NCBI GenBank assembly: GCA_016702605.1
Contig: JADJDQ010000021.1
Location: 496,001 to 560,000 of the forward strand
Direction of reading: 5' to 3'
DNA length: 64,000 bases
DNA from: Candidatus Intricatilinea gracilis
GTDB taxonomy: Bacteria > Pseudomonadota > Gammaproteobacteria > Burkholderiales > Burkholderiaceae_C
This document shows, piece by piece, positions 1 through 7,977 of the stretch. The notes below the pieces were generated by a model. The model saw nothing but the letters and a program-made list of their open reading frames with translations. It was not told the DNA's origin and searched no databases. How positions within the stretch are numbered: the stretch's first letter is position 1; each line of letters starts with the position of its first letter. Made by a program: the position numbers and the translations under genes.

Positions 1-1
1 C

Positions 2-163
2 CGGGTAATGACGACCTCGATCGCGCTCGAAACGAGCAAGGGCGACCTGCCGCTGGCGCTGGCGCTGGGCCTGCTGCTGCTGGGCGTGGTGGGTGCCATC
101 AACCTGCTGATCGGCTGGATGCAGCCGCGTGAAGCCAGCATCACCGTGCAGGCGCTGGCATGA
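2..163 (+). CDS. tupB: Tungstate ABC transporter permease, C-terminal end (partial)
   Basis: Only the last 53 codons lie in the window; the 5' part is upstream. The reading frame ends at the TGA at 161-163. The visible protein shows the permease motif TTSIALETSKGDL and one hydrophobic helix (LALALGLLLLGVVGAI). In TupB/ModB-like proteins this region follows the EAA loop and forms the final membrane helix in the inner membrane. The stop overlaps the start of the ATPase gene (ATGA), so the two are translationally coupled. The identity rests mainly on the downstream ATPase and TupA-type binding protein. A general molybdate/tungstate/sulfate permease is the alternative. Confidence 0.8.
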   Translation, partial: RVMTTSIALETSKGDLPLALALGLLLLGVVGAINLLIGWMQPREASITVQALA

Positions 164-1011
164 GGTCGTTTCCGGCCGAAAGTGGATGGGAGCCCGGGGG
201 CGAGCCGCCCGGCGGCGTCGAAGCGTCGGCAGACCGGGTCGCCGATGGCGGCGCCTGCCCGTGGATTGGTGCGTGCGTCGATAGGGCCGCGGCGACGCCA
301 CCCCGGGGCGAGGTGTTGATCAGCCTGGCGGGCGCCGGTGTCTCCTACGGTGCCGTGCAAGCGCTGCACGGCGTCGACCTGCAACTGCGGCGCGGCGACC
401 GCGTCGTGCTGGTCGGCGCCAACGGCTCGGGCAAGACCACCTTGCTGCGCCTGCTGCACGGTCTGATCGACGGCCACGGTCACCGCGAGGTGCACCTGGC
501 CGACGGCCGTCCGGCGGTGATGGCCATGTTGTTCCAGCGGCCGTTTCTGCTGCACCTGTCGGTGCGCTGGAACCTGCTGCTGTCGCTCTGGCTGGCGGGT
601 GTGTCGGCGAGTCAACGCGCCGCGCGGATCGACGAGGCCTTGCACCGCACGGGGCTGGACGCCTTGGCGCAGCGCCCGGCGCGCGCCTTGTCGGGCGGCC
701 AGCAGCAGCGCCTGGCGCTGGCACGGGCCTGGGCGGTGCGCCCGCACATCCTGTTTCTCGACGAACCGACCGCCAGTCTCGACCCCAGCGCCAAACGCGA
801 GGTCGAGACGCTGATCGACGATTTCGCCCGCGCCGGCATGACGCTGGTGATGAGCACACACAACCTCGGCCAGGCCAAACGCCTGGCCAACCGGGTGCTT
901 TATCTCGAAGCCGGCCGGCTCGTGGTCGACCTGCCGGCGGACCGGTTCTTCAGCGCCGAACTGCCACGCGGCGCTGCCCAATTTCTCAAAGGTGAACTGC
1001 CATGGACATGA
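160..1011 (+). CDS. tupC: Tungstate ABC transporter ATP-binding protein
   Basis: This 283-residue ABC ATPase would power tungstate uptake through TupB. It has Walker A GANGSGKT (residues 86-93), the signature LSGGQQQR, Walker B ILFLDEP, and the switch histidine in STHN. The ATG overlaps the tupB stop, which supports coupling. However, the first ~50 residues are low-complexity and precede the usual ABC fold, so the in-frame GTG at 313 is a plausible alternative start. The C-terminus lacks the TOBE/MOP domain of ModC, which fits a Tup-type transporter. The 3' end overlaps the binding-protein gene by 10 nt. Confidence 0.87.
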   Translation: MRSFPAESGWEPGGEPPGGVEASADRVADGGACPWIGACVDRAAATPPRGEVLISLAGAGVSYGAVQALHGVDLQLRRGDRVVLVGANGSGKTTLLRLLHGLIDGHGHREVHLADGRPAVMAMLFQRPFLLHLSVRWNLLLSLWLAGVSASQRAARIDEALHRTGLDALAQRPARALSGGQQQRLALARAWAVRPHILFLDEPTASLDPSAKREVETLIDDFARAGMTLVMSTHNLGQAKRLANRVLYLEAGRLVVDLPADRFFSAELPRGAAQFLKGELPWT

Positions 1012-1865
1012 CCCCAACTACCTTTCGCACGAACTCTGCCGGCTCCCTGACCCGGCGCATCTGCCTCGGCCTGGCCGCCGGCCTGCTGCTGGGGGCCGCC
1101 ACGCTGGCCGGCGCCCAGGAGAAGTTCATCGTCGTGGCATCCACCACGTCGACCGAACAGTCCGGCCTGTTCGGCCAGTTGCTGCCGCAGTTCAAGGCGG
1201 CCACCGGCATCGAGGCGCGTGTGGTGGCGCTGGGCACCGGCCAGGCGCTGGACATGGGCCGGCGCGGTGACGCCGACGTGGTGTTCGTGCACGACCGGGT
1301 CGCCGAGGACAAGTTCGTCGCCGAGGGTTATGGCGTCAAGCGTTACCCGGTCATGTACAACGATTTCGTGCTGATCGGCCCGGCGTCCGACCCGGCCAAG
1401 GTCAAGGGCAAGGACATCGTCGCCGGCCTGCAAAAACTCGCCGCCGCCAAGGCGCCGTTCATCTCGCGCGGCGACAAGAGTGGCACGCATGCCGCCGAGC
1501 TGCGCTACTGGAAACAGGCCGGCGTCGACATGGCTGCCGCCAAGCCCGGCGACTACCGCGAATGTGGCTGCGGCATGGGCCCTGCGCTCAACATGGCGTC
1601 GAGCGTGAACGGGTATGTGCTGGCCGACCGCGGCACCTGGTTGTCGTTCAAGAACCGGGGCGAGTTGGCGGTTCTGGTCGAGGGTGACACGAAGCTGTTC
1701 AATCAATACGGCGTGATGCTGGTGAACCCGGCCAAACACGCGCATGTGAAGCAGGCGCTCGGCCAGGCCTTCGTCGACTGGCTGGTGTCACCGGCTGGTC
1801 AGGCGGCGGTGGCGGCGTACAAGATCGGCGGCGAGCAGTTGTTCTTCCCGAACGCGGCGCGCTGA
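1002..1865 (+). CDS. tupA: Tungstate ABC transporter substrate-binding protein
   Basis: This 287-residue periplasmic binding protein should capture tungstate for TupBC. The N-terminus is a signal peptide (hydrophobic core LGLAAGLLLGAATLAGA, cleavage near residue 38). The mature protein begins with the TupA-type ligand loop STTSTEQSGL. It also contains the family motifs GTGQALDMGRRGDADVV and SRGDKSGTH. An AAGGTGA ribosome-binding site lies 7 nt before the ATG. TupA selects tungstate over molybdate in characterised homologues. The tungsten enzyme genes just downstream support that specificity here, but it is inferred. Confidence 0.9.
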   Translation: MDMTPTTFRTNSAGSLTRRICLGLAAGLLLGAATLAGAQEKFIVVASTTSTEQSGLFGQLLPQFKAATGIEARVVALGTGQALDMGRRGDADVVFVHDRVAEDKFVAEGYGVKRYPVMYNDFVLIGPASDPAKVKGKDIVAGLQKLAAAKAPFISRGDKSGTHAAELRYWKQAGVDMAAAKPGDYRECGCGMGPALNMASSVNGYVLADRGTWLSFKNRGELAVLVEGDTKLFNQYGVMLVNPAKHAHVKQALGQAFVDWLVSPAGQAAVAAYKIGGEQLFFPNAAR

Positions 1866-1935
1866 ACGCAGCGCCGCCCTGAGATCGGGCGGTGTGCGGC
1901 GATCCCCCAGGCGACACGACACCGGCGTGTCAAGC

Positions 1936-1950
1936 TGGCACAGGGTTTGT
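1936..1950 (+). promoter_or_regulatory. Weak sigma-54-like promoter candidate ahead of aorA
   Basis: TGGCAC-A-GGGT-TTGT matches the -24/-12 pattern with correct spacing, but has GT where the -12 GC is expected. It lies about 160 nt upstream of the aorA start. No sigma-54 activator gene is in the window, so this is a weak candidate only. Confidence 0.2.
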
Positions 1951-2021
1951 CAGGGGGCGGCTCTAGGTCGCTCTTGACCCTGAAAAACAAGGGTTATGCC
2001 TAGGTATCCGTGGGCGATGAC

Positions 2022-2039
2022 TATGCAGATGATTGCATA
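2022..2039. promoter_or_regulatory. Perfect 6-6-6 inverted repeat in the aor promoter region
   Basis: TATGCA-GATGAT-TGCATA is a perfect inverted repeat ending 70 nt before the aorA ATG. Its architecture matches the repeat at 13555-13572 ahead of the CoxS-like gene. A dimeric regulator such as the ModE-type protein encoded at 6824-7963 could bind it; that link is inference. A second, imperfect palindrome centred on CCTAGG lies at 1996-2007. Confidence 0.4.
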
Positions 2040-2109
2040 ACGCGTTGACCGGGCGGTGTGCCACATCGTCCGTCGCGCACTCAACGGACCACCGCGGAGA
2101 ACCCCCGTC

Positions 2110-2583
2110 ATGCAGAAGAGCCTCCACATCAACCCGGACAAGTGCACCGGTTGCCTGCAGTGTGAAATGGCCTGTTCCTACGAGAACTACGGCGTGTTCG
2201 CGCCGGCCAAGTCGCGCATCAAGGTATTCGACTTTCACGAGACCGGTCGCAAGGTGCCGTACACCTGCACCCAGTGCGACGAGGCCTGGTGCCTGCACGC
2301 CTGCCCGGTCGAGGCCATCACGGTGGACAAGGCCACCGGCGCCAAGGTCGTCAATGACAGCACCTGCGTGGGCTGCAAGGTCTGCACGATCAGCTGCCCC
2401 TTCGGCACGATCAACTATGTGCAGGAAACCGGCAAGGTGCAGAAGTGCGACCTGTGCGGCGGCGAACCGGCCTGTGCCGATGCCTGCCCGACCGGCGCCA
2501 TCACCTTCGTCGACGCCAACTGGACCGGTCTGAACAAGATGCAGGCCTGGGCCGACAAATTGGGCAACCAGGCTTCGGCTTGA
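2110..2583 (+). CDS. aorA: Tungsten aldehyde oxidoreductase, ferredoxin-like subunit
   Basis: This 157-residue polyferredoxin has sixteen cysteines in four groups: C12/15/18/22, C53/56/61/65, C86/89/92/96 and C113/116/122/126. That is enough for four [4Fe-4S] clusters. In the Aromatoleum AOR complex, the equivalent subunit passes electrons between the tungsten subunit AorB and the FAD subunit AorC. The start at 2110 is chosen because GGAGA lies about 9 nt upstream and the ferredoxin fold begins at once (MQKSLHINPDKC). It is 10 nt upstream of aorB, so they form one transcription unit. HycB/NrfC-like ferredoxins are similar in sequence; the neighbours decide the assignment. Confidence 0.9.
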   Translation: MQKSLHINPDKCTGCLQCEMACSYENYGVFAPAKSRIKVFDFHETGRKVPYTCTQCDEAWCLHACPVEAITVDKATGAKVVNDSTCVGCKVCTISCPFGTINYVQETGKVQKCDLCGGEPACADACPTGAITFVDANWTGLNKMQAWADKLGNQASA

Positions 2584-2593
2584 GGAGATAGAT

Positions 2594-4441
2594 ATGTCTT
2601 GGGCTGGAAAAATCCTTCGTGTGAACCTGACGGCCGGCACGGTCGTCTCCGAACCCCTCAACATGACCTGGGCCAGGCAGTACCTGGGCTCGCGTGGTCT
2701 GGCGACCAAGTACCTGGTCGAAGAGATCGATGCCAAGATCGACCCCATGTCGATCGACAACAAGATCATCTGGGCCACCGGCCCGTTGACCGGCACCATG
2801 GCGTCCACCGGTGGTCGCTACACCGTGGTCACCAAGGGCCCGCTGACCGGCGCCATCGCCTGCTCCAACTCGGGTGGCTACTGGGGCGCCGAGCTCAAGA
2901 TGGCCGGCTGGGACATGGTGATCTTCGAAGGTGCATCACCCAAGCCGGTCTACCTGGCGATTCAGGATGATGTAGCCGAACTGCGCGACGCCTCGCACCT
3001 GTGGGGCAAGAGTGTGTGGGCCACCGAGGCCGCCATCAAGGCCGCCCATCAGGATCCGCAGACCCGTGTCTCGTGCATCGGGCTGGCCGGTGAGAACAAG
3101 GTGTTGTTCGCTGCCGTGGTGAACGACCTGCACCGTGCGGCTGGCCGCTCGGGTGTGGGCGCCGTCATGGGCACCAAGAACCTCAAGGCCGTGGTGGTTC
3201 GTGGCACCAAGGGTGTGGGCAACCTGCACAACGCCAAGGAATTCCTCAAGGTCACGGCCGAGAAGAAGAAGATCCTGCACGACAACGCCGTCACCGGCCA
3301 GGGCCTGCCGACCTACGGCACCCAGGTGCTGATGAGCGTCATCAACGAGATGGGCGCACTGCCGACGCGCAACCACCGTGACGTGGCCTTCGAAGGCGCC
3401 AAGGACATCGGTGCCGAAGCCATGGCTACGCCGCGCGCCAGCGACGGCAAGAAGCAGCTGGTGACCAACCAGGCCTGCTTCGGTTGCACCATCGCCTGCG
3501 GTCGTATCAGCAAGATCGACAAGAACCACTTCACCGTGCAGACCAAGCCCGAATACTGGGGCGCCAGCGGCGGCCTCGAGTACGAAGCGGCCTGGGCCCT
3601 GGGTGCGGCCAACGGCGTGAACGACCTCGAAGCGCTGCAGTACGCCAACTTGCTGTGCAACGAACAGGGCTTCGACCCGATCTCGTTCGGCGCCACCGTC
3701 GGTGCAGTGATGGAGCTGTACGAGATGGGCGTGCTCACCAAGGAGCAGCTCGGCATCGACGCCAAGTTCGGCGACGCCAAGGCGCTGGCCTTTTTTGCCG
3801 AGATCACCGCCAAGGGTGAAGGCTTCGGCAAGGAAATCGGCCAGGGCTCGGCTCGTCTGACCAAGAAGTACGGTCACCCCGACCTGTCCATGAGCGTCAA
3901 GGGCCAGGAGTTCCCGGCCTACGACTCGCGCGGCATCCAGGGCATGGGCCTGACCTACGCCACCTCCAACCGCGGCGCCTGCCACCTGCGCAGCTACACC
4001 GTGGCCTCTGAAGTGCTGGGCATCCCGGTCAAGACCGATCCGCTCACCGCCGATGGCAAGCCCGAACTCGTGATGGCTTTCCAGGACGCCACCGCTGCGT
4101 TCGACGCCGCCGGCATCTGCATCTTCACCAGCTTCGCCTGGGGCCTGGCCGACGTGCAGCCGCAAGTCGCAGCCGCCTGCGGCGACGAGTTCACGCTCGA
4201 GAACCTGGCCCAGATCGGTGAACGCATCTGGAACATGGAGCGCGACTTCAACAACCGCGCCGGCTTCACCAGCAAGGACGACACCCTGCCCAAGCGCCTG
4301 CTGACCGAACCGGCCAAGACCGGCCCGGCCAAGGGCCTGGTCAACAAGCTGCCCGAGATGCTGCCCAAGTACTACGACATCCGTGGTTGGGACACCGACG
4401 GCCAGCTCAAGCCCGAAACGCGCAGCCGCCTGGGTCTGTGA
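2594..4441 (+). CDS. aorB: Tungsten-containing aldehyde oxidoreductase catalytic subunit
   Basis: This 615-residue protein is close to the usual length of the AOR family. It oxidises aldehydes to carboxylic acids (and in some homologues the reverse) at a tungsto-bis-pyranopterin. The N-terminus begins with the AOR start WAGKILRVNLT, followed by the motifs YLGSRGLATKYL and TGPLTGT. The [4Fe-4S] ligands are C295, C298 and C302 (CFGCTIAC), with the fourth at C509. The pterin-binding motif DAAGIC is at 504-509. A GAGGAGA ribosome-binding site lies just upstream. The family also includes ferredoxin-coupled enzymes and benzoyl-CoA reductase BamB. The AorA and AorC neighbours favour an NAD-linked AOR for aldehyde detoxification or amino-acid/aromatic degradation. 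Confidence 0.93.
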   Translation: MSWAGKILRVNLTAGTVVSEPLNMTWARQYLGSRGLATKYLVEEIDAKIDPMSIDNKIIWATGPLTGTMASTGGRYTVVTKGPLTGAIACSNSGGYWGAELKMAGWDMVIFEGASPKPVYLAIQDDVAELRDASHLWGKSVWATEAAIKAAHQDPQTRVSCIGLAGENKVLFAAVVNDLHRAAGRSGVGAVMGTKNLKAVVVRGTKGVGNLHNAKEFLKVTAEKKKILHDNAVTGQGLPTYGTQVLMSVINEMGALPTRNHRDVAFEGAKDIGAEAMATPRASDGKKQLVTNQACFGCTIACGRISKIDKNHFTVQTKPEYWGASGGLEYEAAWALGAANGVNDLEALQYANLLCNEQGFDPISFGATVGAVMELYEMGVLTKEQLGIDAKFGDAKALAFFAEITAKGEGFGKEIGQGSARLTKKYGHPDLSMSVKGQEFPAYDSRGIQGMGLTYATSNRGACHLRSYTVASEVLGIPVKTDPLTADGKPELVMAFQDATAAFDAAGICIFTSFAWGLADVQPQVAAACGDEFTLENLAQIGERIWNMERDFNNRAGFTSKDDTLPKRLLTEPAKTGPAKGLVNKLPEMLPKYYDIRGWDTDGQLKPETRSRLGL

Positions 4442-4484
4442 CGATTCACCTCGACGGGCCTCGGGGCCTGTCGAGTTGATGTAG

Positions 4485-4510
4485 AAGGCGGTTGGCGAAC
4501 CGCCTTTTTT
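4485..4510 (+). terminator. Intrinsic terminator between aorB and aorC
   Basis: AAGGCGGTT-GGCG-AACCGCCTT gives a 9-bp perfect stem and 4-nt loop, running directly into a T tract (4505-4510). A second hairpin without a T tract (CTCGAC...GTCGAG, 4450-4475) precedes it. The position, after aorB and before aorC, suggests partial attenuation within the cluster. Confidence 0.85.
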
Positions 4511-4560
4511 CTTGCTCCCGACCCCGCACGATTCGACTTCGACGACTACTCGGAACCGCC

Positions 4561-6003
4561 ATGAAGCATGTGATCCTGGGCGCCGGCCCGGCCGGCGTGA
4601 TTGCCGCTGAAACCATCCGCAAACACGCCCCCGCCGACGAGATCATCGTCATCGGTGACGAGCCCGAGGCGCCGTATTCGCGCATGGCCATCCCCTACCT
4701 GCTGATCGGCAAGGTCGGTGAAGAGGGCACTCATCTGCGCCACACGGCCGACCACTACGCCGGCCTGCGCATCACGCTGCAACGTGGCCGTGCCGCCCAG
4801 GTCGACGTGAAGGCCAGCGCCGTGGTGCTCGAAGACGGCAGCCGTGTCACCTACGACCGCCTGCTCATCGCCACCGGCTCATCGCCCGTGTCGCCACCCA
4901 TCCCTGGCATCGACGGCCCCGGCGTGCACACCTGCTGGACGCTCGAAGACGCCCGCGCCATCGCGGCGCTGGCCAAACCCGGCGCCCGTGTTCTGCAGCT
5001 TGGCGCTGGTTTCATCGGCTGCATCATCATGGAAGCCCTGGCCATGCGCGGCGTGAAGCTGAGTGTGGTCGAGATGGGTGACCGCATGGTGCCGCGCATG
5101 ATGGGCCCCACGGCCGGCGGCATGATCAAGGACTGGTGCCAGGCCAAGGGTGTGGCCGTCTACACCGGCGCTCGGGTCGAGGCCATCGAGCGCCCGGCGC
5201 CCGCGGCCGCTGCAGCCGCCGCGCCCACACCGTCGATGCGACCAGCGCCCACGCCGGTGCCTGCACCCACGCTGATGCAAAAGATCGGCAGCCTGGTCGG
5301 CCTGGCCCACATTCCGGCAGCACCACCACCGGCGCCGTGGCCGTCGGCCGCCAAGGCCGAGGTGGCCGCCTGTGACAGTGGACCCATGTCGGTGCGGCTG
5401 TCCACCGGCGAGAGCCTCGAAGCCGATCTGGTCATCAGTGCCACCGGCGTGCGCCCCAACATCGGATTTCTCGAGAACTCCGGCGTGTTGTGCCTGATGG
5501 GTGTTCTCACCGACGAACACCTGCAGACCAATGTGCCCGGCATCTATGCCGCAGGTGATTGCGCCGAGGCCTACGACAAGGTCAGCGGCAAGACCATCGT
5601 CAGCGCGATTCAGCCCAACGCCGCCGAGCAGGCGCGGGTGGCCGCACTCAACATGGTCGGCCAGTCGACCTCGCTGCCGGGGGTCACGCAGATCAACGTG
5701 CTCGACACGCTGGGCCTCATCTCGGCCAGCTTCGGCAAGTGGGACGGTGTGCCCGGCGGTGAACACGTCGAACTCACCGACAAGGCCACCGGCCGCCACC
5801 TGAGCCTGCAGTTCAGCGGCGATCTGCTGGTGGGCTGCAACTCGGTCGGCTGGACCGAACATGTCGGCGTGATGCGCGGTCTGGTCGAAGGTCAGGTCCG
5901 GCTCGGCGAGTGGAAGGCCAGGCTGCTCGCCGACCCGACGCAACTCATGCCCGCCTACCTGGCCTGCGCCCAGGCGCAGGACGCCCGCGAGCACCAGTGG
6001 TGA
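4561..6003 (+). CDS. aorC: AOR FAD-dependent NAD oxidoreductase subunit
   Basis: This 480-residue pyridine nucleotide-disulfide-type flavoprotein would couple the AOR complex to NAD(+)/NADH. The FAD-binding motif GAGPAGVIAAE is at the N-terminus, and the NAD-binding Rossmann motif LGAGFIGCIIME is near residues 145-157. The second FAD motif GIYAAGDCAE follows. Residues ~210-270 form an unusual Ala/Pro-rich insertion within the NAD domain, with runs such as PAPAAAAAAAP and PAAPPPAP. That makes the protein longer than the ~420 residues I expect for AorC. It starts 50 nt after the aorB-aorC terminator. A NirB/rubredoxin-reductase-like role is the alternative; the position supports AorC. Confidence 0.85.
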   Translation: MKHVILGAGPAGVIAAETIRKHAPADEIIVIGDEPEAPYSRMAIPYLLIGKVGEEGTHLRHTADHYAGLRITLQRGRAAQVDVKASAVVLEDGSRVTYDRLLIATGSSPVSPPIPGIDGPGVHTCWTLEDARAIAALAKPGARVLQLGAGFIGCIIMEALAMRGVKLSVVEMGDRMVPRMMGPTAGGMIKDWCQAKGVAVYTGARVEAIERPAPAAAAAAAPTPSMRPAPTPVPAPTLMQKIGSLVGLAHIPAAPPPAPWPSAAKAEVAACDSGPMSVRLSTGESLEADLVISATGVRPNIGFLENSGVLCLMGVLTDEHLQTNVPGIYAAGDCAEAYDKVSGKTIVSAIQPNAAEQARVAALNMVGQSTSLPGVTQINVLDTLGLISASFGKWDGVPGGEHVELTDKATGRHLSLQFSGDLLVGCNSVGWTEHVGVMRGLVEGQVRLGEWKARLLADPTQLMPAYLACAQAQDAREHQW

Positions 6004-6059
6004 ACACCAGCGTTGCACCGGCGCTCGACCTGGCGCCCAGCCCGAGCGAAGCCCGCACC

Positions 6060-6314
6060 ATGCAGATCACGTTCAAGCTCTACGCCAGCCTCACCGAGTA
6101 CCTGCCGGTGGATGTGCGGCGCAACAACCGCATGACACTCGAAGTGGCCGAAGGCGCCACCATCGCCGAGGTGATCGCGCCGTTCTCGTTGCCCATGAAC
6201 CTGGTGCATCTGGTGCTGATCAACGGCGTGTTCATCCCGCCGGCCGAACGCGCCACCCATGCGCTGGCCAGCGGTGATGTGCTGGCGATCTGGCCGCCGA
6301 TAGCAGGCGGATGA
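6060..6314 (+). CDS. aorD: MoaD/ThiS-like sulfur carrier
   Basis: This 84-residue ubiquitin-fold protein ends in the diagnostic Gly-Gly (PPIAGG). It would be adenylated and thiocarboxylated there to deliver sulfur for tungstopterin biosynthesis. The fold begins at MQITFKLYASL. The ATG at 6060 is therefore preferred over an in-frame GTG at 6000, although that GTG overlaps the aorC stop and could give a 20-residue extension. In Aromatoleum-type AOR clusters, the fourth gene encodes such a MoaD-like protein dedicated to the W enzyme; I assign the symbol by that synteny. Confidence 0.8.
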   Translation: MQITFKLYASLTEYLPVDVRRNNRMTLEVAEGATIAEVIAPFSLPMNLVHLVLINGVFIPPAERATHALASGDVLAIWPPIAGG

Positions 6315-6336
6315 GCCCTCGGAACAACCACCATCG

Positions 6337-6642
6337 ATGCAGCCCGATTACCCAGCCGTCTTCACCCGTGAGCAAGGCTTTACCGAAGCCGACTGGTTGT
6401 CCTGTCTGCCTGGTGCCGTGCGTGGGCGCGGCTGGCGGTTGGTGGCGCCTGGACACGCCGAGATCGATCTGGACGGTGGTCGCCTGACCCTGCGCTGGCG
6501 GATGCTCGAACCGCGCCGCATTGCGCTGGTCCGGCTGCCGCGGCTCGAGGTGAGTTATCACTTCGATGCGGCGGTGAGTGAGGCCACACGGGTGGCCTTC
6601 ATGAAGTACTTCGACCTCTACATGCAGCGCGGCGGCGGCTGA
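6337..6642 (+). CDS. Small conserved protein in the aorE position
   Basis: This 101-residue soluble protein has no signal peptide or membrane segment. It begins MQPDYPAVFTREQGF and has a conserved-looking core (LEPRRIALVRLPRLEVSY), with no cysteines that could bind a cluster. I do not recognise the fold. It starts 22 nt after the MoaD-like gene and occupies the fifth position of the AOR cluster, so a role in assembling the tungsten enzyme is a reasonable inference. The coding frame is supported by its compact placement and absence of overlap with neighbours. Confidence 0.7.
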   Translation: MQPDYPAVFTREQGFTEADWLSCLPGAVRGRGWRLVAPGHAEIDLDGGRLTLRWRMLEPRRIALVRLPRLEVSYHFDAAVSEATRVAFMKYFDLYMQRGGG

Positions 6643-6651
6643 GCCAGTGGG

Positions 6652-6668
6652 GCGAGGGTCGCCCTCGC
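6652..6668 (+). terminator. Hairpin at the end of the aor cluster
   Basis: GCGAGGG-TCG-CCCTCGC is a perfect 7-bp stem with a 3-nt loop, 10 nt after the stop of the last aor gene. There is no T tract, so it may be a pause or mRNA-stabilising hairpin and not a true intrinsic terminator. Confidence 0.4.
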
Positions 6669-6823
6669 GTCGCGGCCACACGCGGCGAATTCACCTCGCA
6701 GAGTCACGTAGCGGGTCCAGCTCGCGGCGTCACGCCATCAGGCCACGTGCCCCGCGTCCGCTGCCGGCACGGAGAACGCCGAGTGCGTTATCTTCGCGCC
6801 ATGTCGACCCTTACCCTTGCGCG

Positions 6824-7963
6824 ATGAAAACCCGCGGCGTGCACCTGCAGTACAGCTTCGAGGCCGATGGCCAGCGCGGCGCCGAGGTCAAGAACCCCTT
6901 GTTCGACCTGCTCGGCGCCGTGCGCGAATACGGCTCGATCCAGCATGCCGCCAAGGGCATGGGCGTGTCGTACCGCCATGCCTGGGGTGCCCTCAAGCAC
7001 TGGGAAGAGGTGCTCGGTGAAGCACTCGTCACCTGGACCCAGGGCCAGCCCTCGCGCCTGACGCCGTTTGCCGACCGCCTGCTGTGGGCCGAAACCCGTG
7101 CCCGCACGCGCCTGACGCCACACATCGAGGCGCTGCGTGTCGAACTCGAACGGGTGCTCAGCGAAGCGCTCGACGGCGACCAGCATGTGCTGCCCATCTA
7201 CGCCAGCCACGACCTGGCGCTGCCGCTGCTGCGCGACCTGGCCGCACAGCAGCAGCGCCTGCACATCGAGCTGCGGTTTGCCGGCAGTGTCGACGCCCTG
7301 CGTGCACTGGCCGAAGGGCGCTGCCTGGTGGCGGGCTTCCACGTGCCGCCGCTGCAGGGCGCAGCGCCGGTGTTTGCCGAAGCACTCAAGCCCCTGCTCA
7401 AGCCTGGCCGTCACAAGCTGATCGCGTTCAGCCGGCGCGCCCAGGGGCTGATGGTGGCCAAGGGCAACCCGCACAAGCTGGCCAACCTGGCCGACGCTGC
7501 CCGGCCCGGCATACGCTTCATCCAGCGCCAGCCTGGGTCAGGAACCCGCCTGCTCACCGACTACCTGCTGCAGACCCACGGCATGGCGCCAGGTGAACTC
7601 GTCGGCGGCCTCAGCCCCGAAGACAGCCACATGGCCGTGGCCGCTGCCATCGCCAGCGGCCTGGGTGACGCCGGCATGGGCCTGGCGGCAGCGGCGCAGG
7701 CCTTCGGCCTGGACTTCGTGCCCGTGCTGGACGAGGACTACTTCCTCGTATGCCTGAAGGACGCTCTCGACCACCCCGCGGTGCTCAAACTGCGCCAGGT
7801 GCTGGCCAGCAGCGCCTGGGACGAGTCACTCGCCAGCCTGCCGGGTTACCGCGGCGCGCCGGGCGGTGAGGTGTTGTCGCTGGTGCGCGCGTTGCCGTGG
7901 TGGGCGTTTCGTCAGGCCAAGGCCACGGCGCAACTGGCCCCCGAGGCATCGGCAACGGACTGA
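6824..7963 (+). CDS. ModE-type HTH regulator with molybdate-binding-like effector domain
   Basis: This 379-residue one-component regulator has an N-terminal ModE/LysR-like winged helix (GSIQHAAKGMGVSYRHAW, residues ~40-60). It is followed by a periplasmic-binding-protein-like domain (from ~residue 125) with the segment QRQPGSGTRLL, typical of ModA-related sensors. Such fusions sense oxyanions or cofactor intermediates and control Mo/W genes. The ATG at 6824 is chosen over longer in-frame options because the HTH begins soon after it. The gene directly follows the tup-aor cluster, so it is the natural candidate for its tungstate-responsive regulator. The 3' end is 14 nt from the convergent MBL gene. 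Confidence 0.82.
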   Translation: MKTRGVHLQYSFEADGQRGAEVKNPLFDLLGAVREYGSIQHAAKGMGVSYRHAWGALKHWEEVLGEALVTWTQGQPSRLTPFADRLLWAETRARTRLTPHIEALRVELERVLSEALDGDQHVLPIYASHDLALPLLRDLAAQQQRLHIELRFAGSVDALRALAEGRCLVAGFHVPPLQGAAPVFAEALKPLLKPGRHKLIAFSRRAQGLMVAKGNPHKLANLADAARPGIRFIQRQPGSGTRLLTDYLLQTHGMAPGELVGGLSPEDSHMAVAAAIASGLGDAGMGLAAAAQAFGLDFVPVLDEDYFLVCLKDALDHPAVLKLRQVLASSAWDESLASLPGYRGAPGGEVLSLVRALPWWAFRQAKATAQLAPEASATD

Positions 7964-7977
7964 ATTGCTTCGGCGGC

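Noticed and set aside
5900..6060. Earlier GTG start (6000) for the MoaD-like gene
   Set aside because: The ubiquitin-like fold begins at the ATG at 6060; the extra 20 residues are unlike MoaD. Kept only as an alternative.
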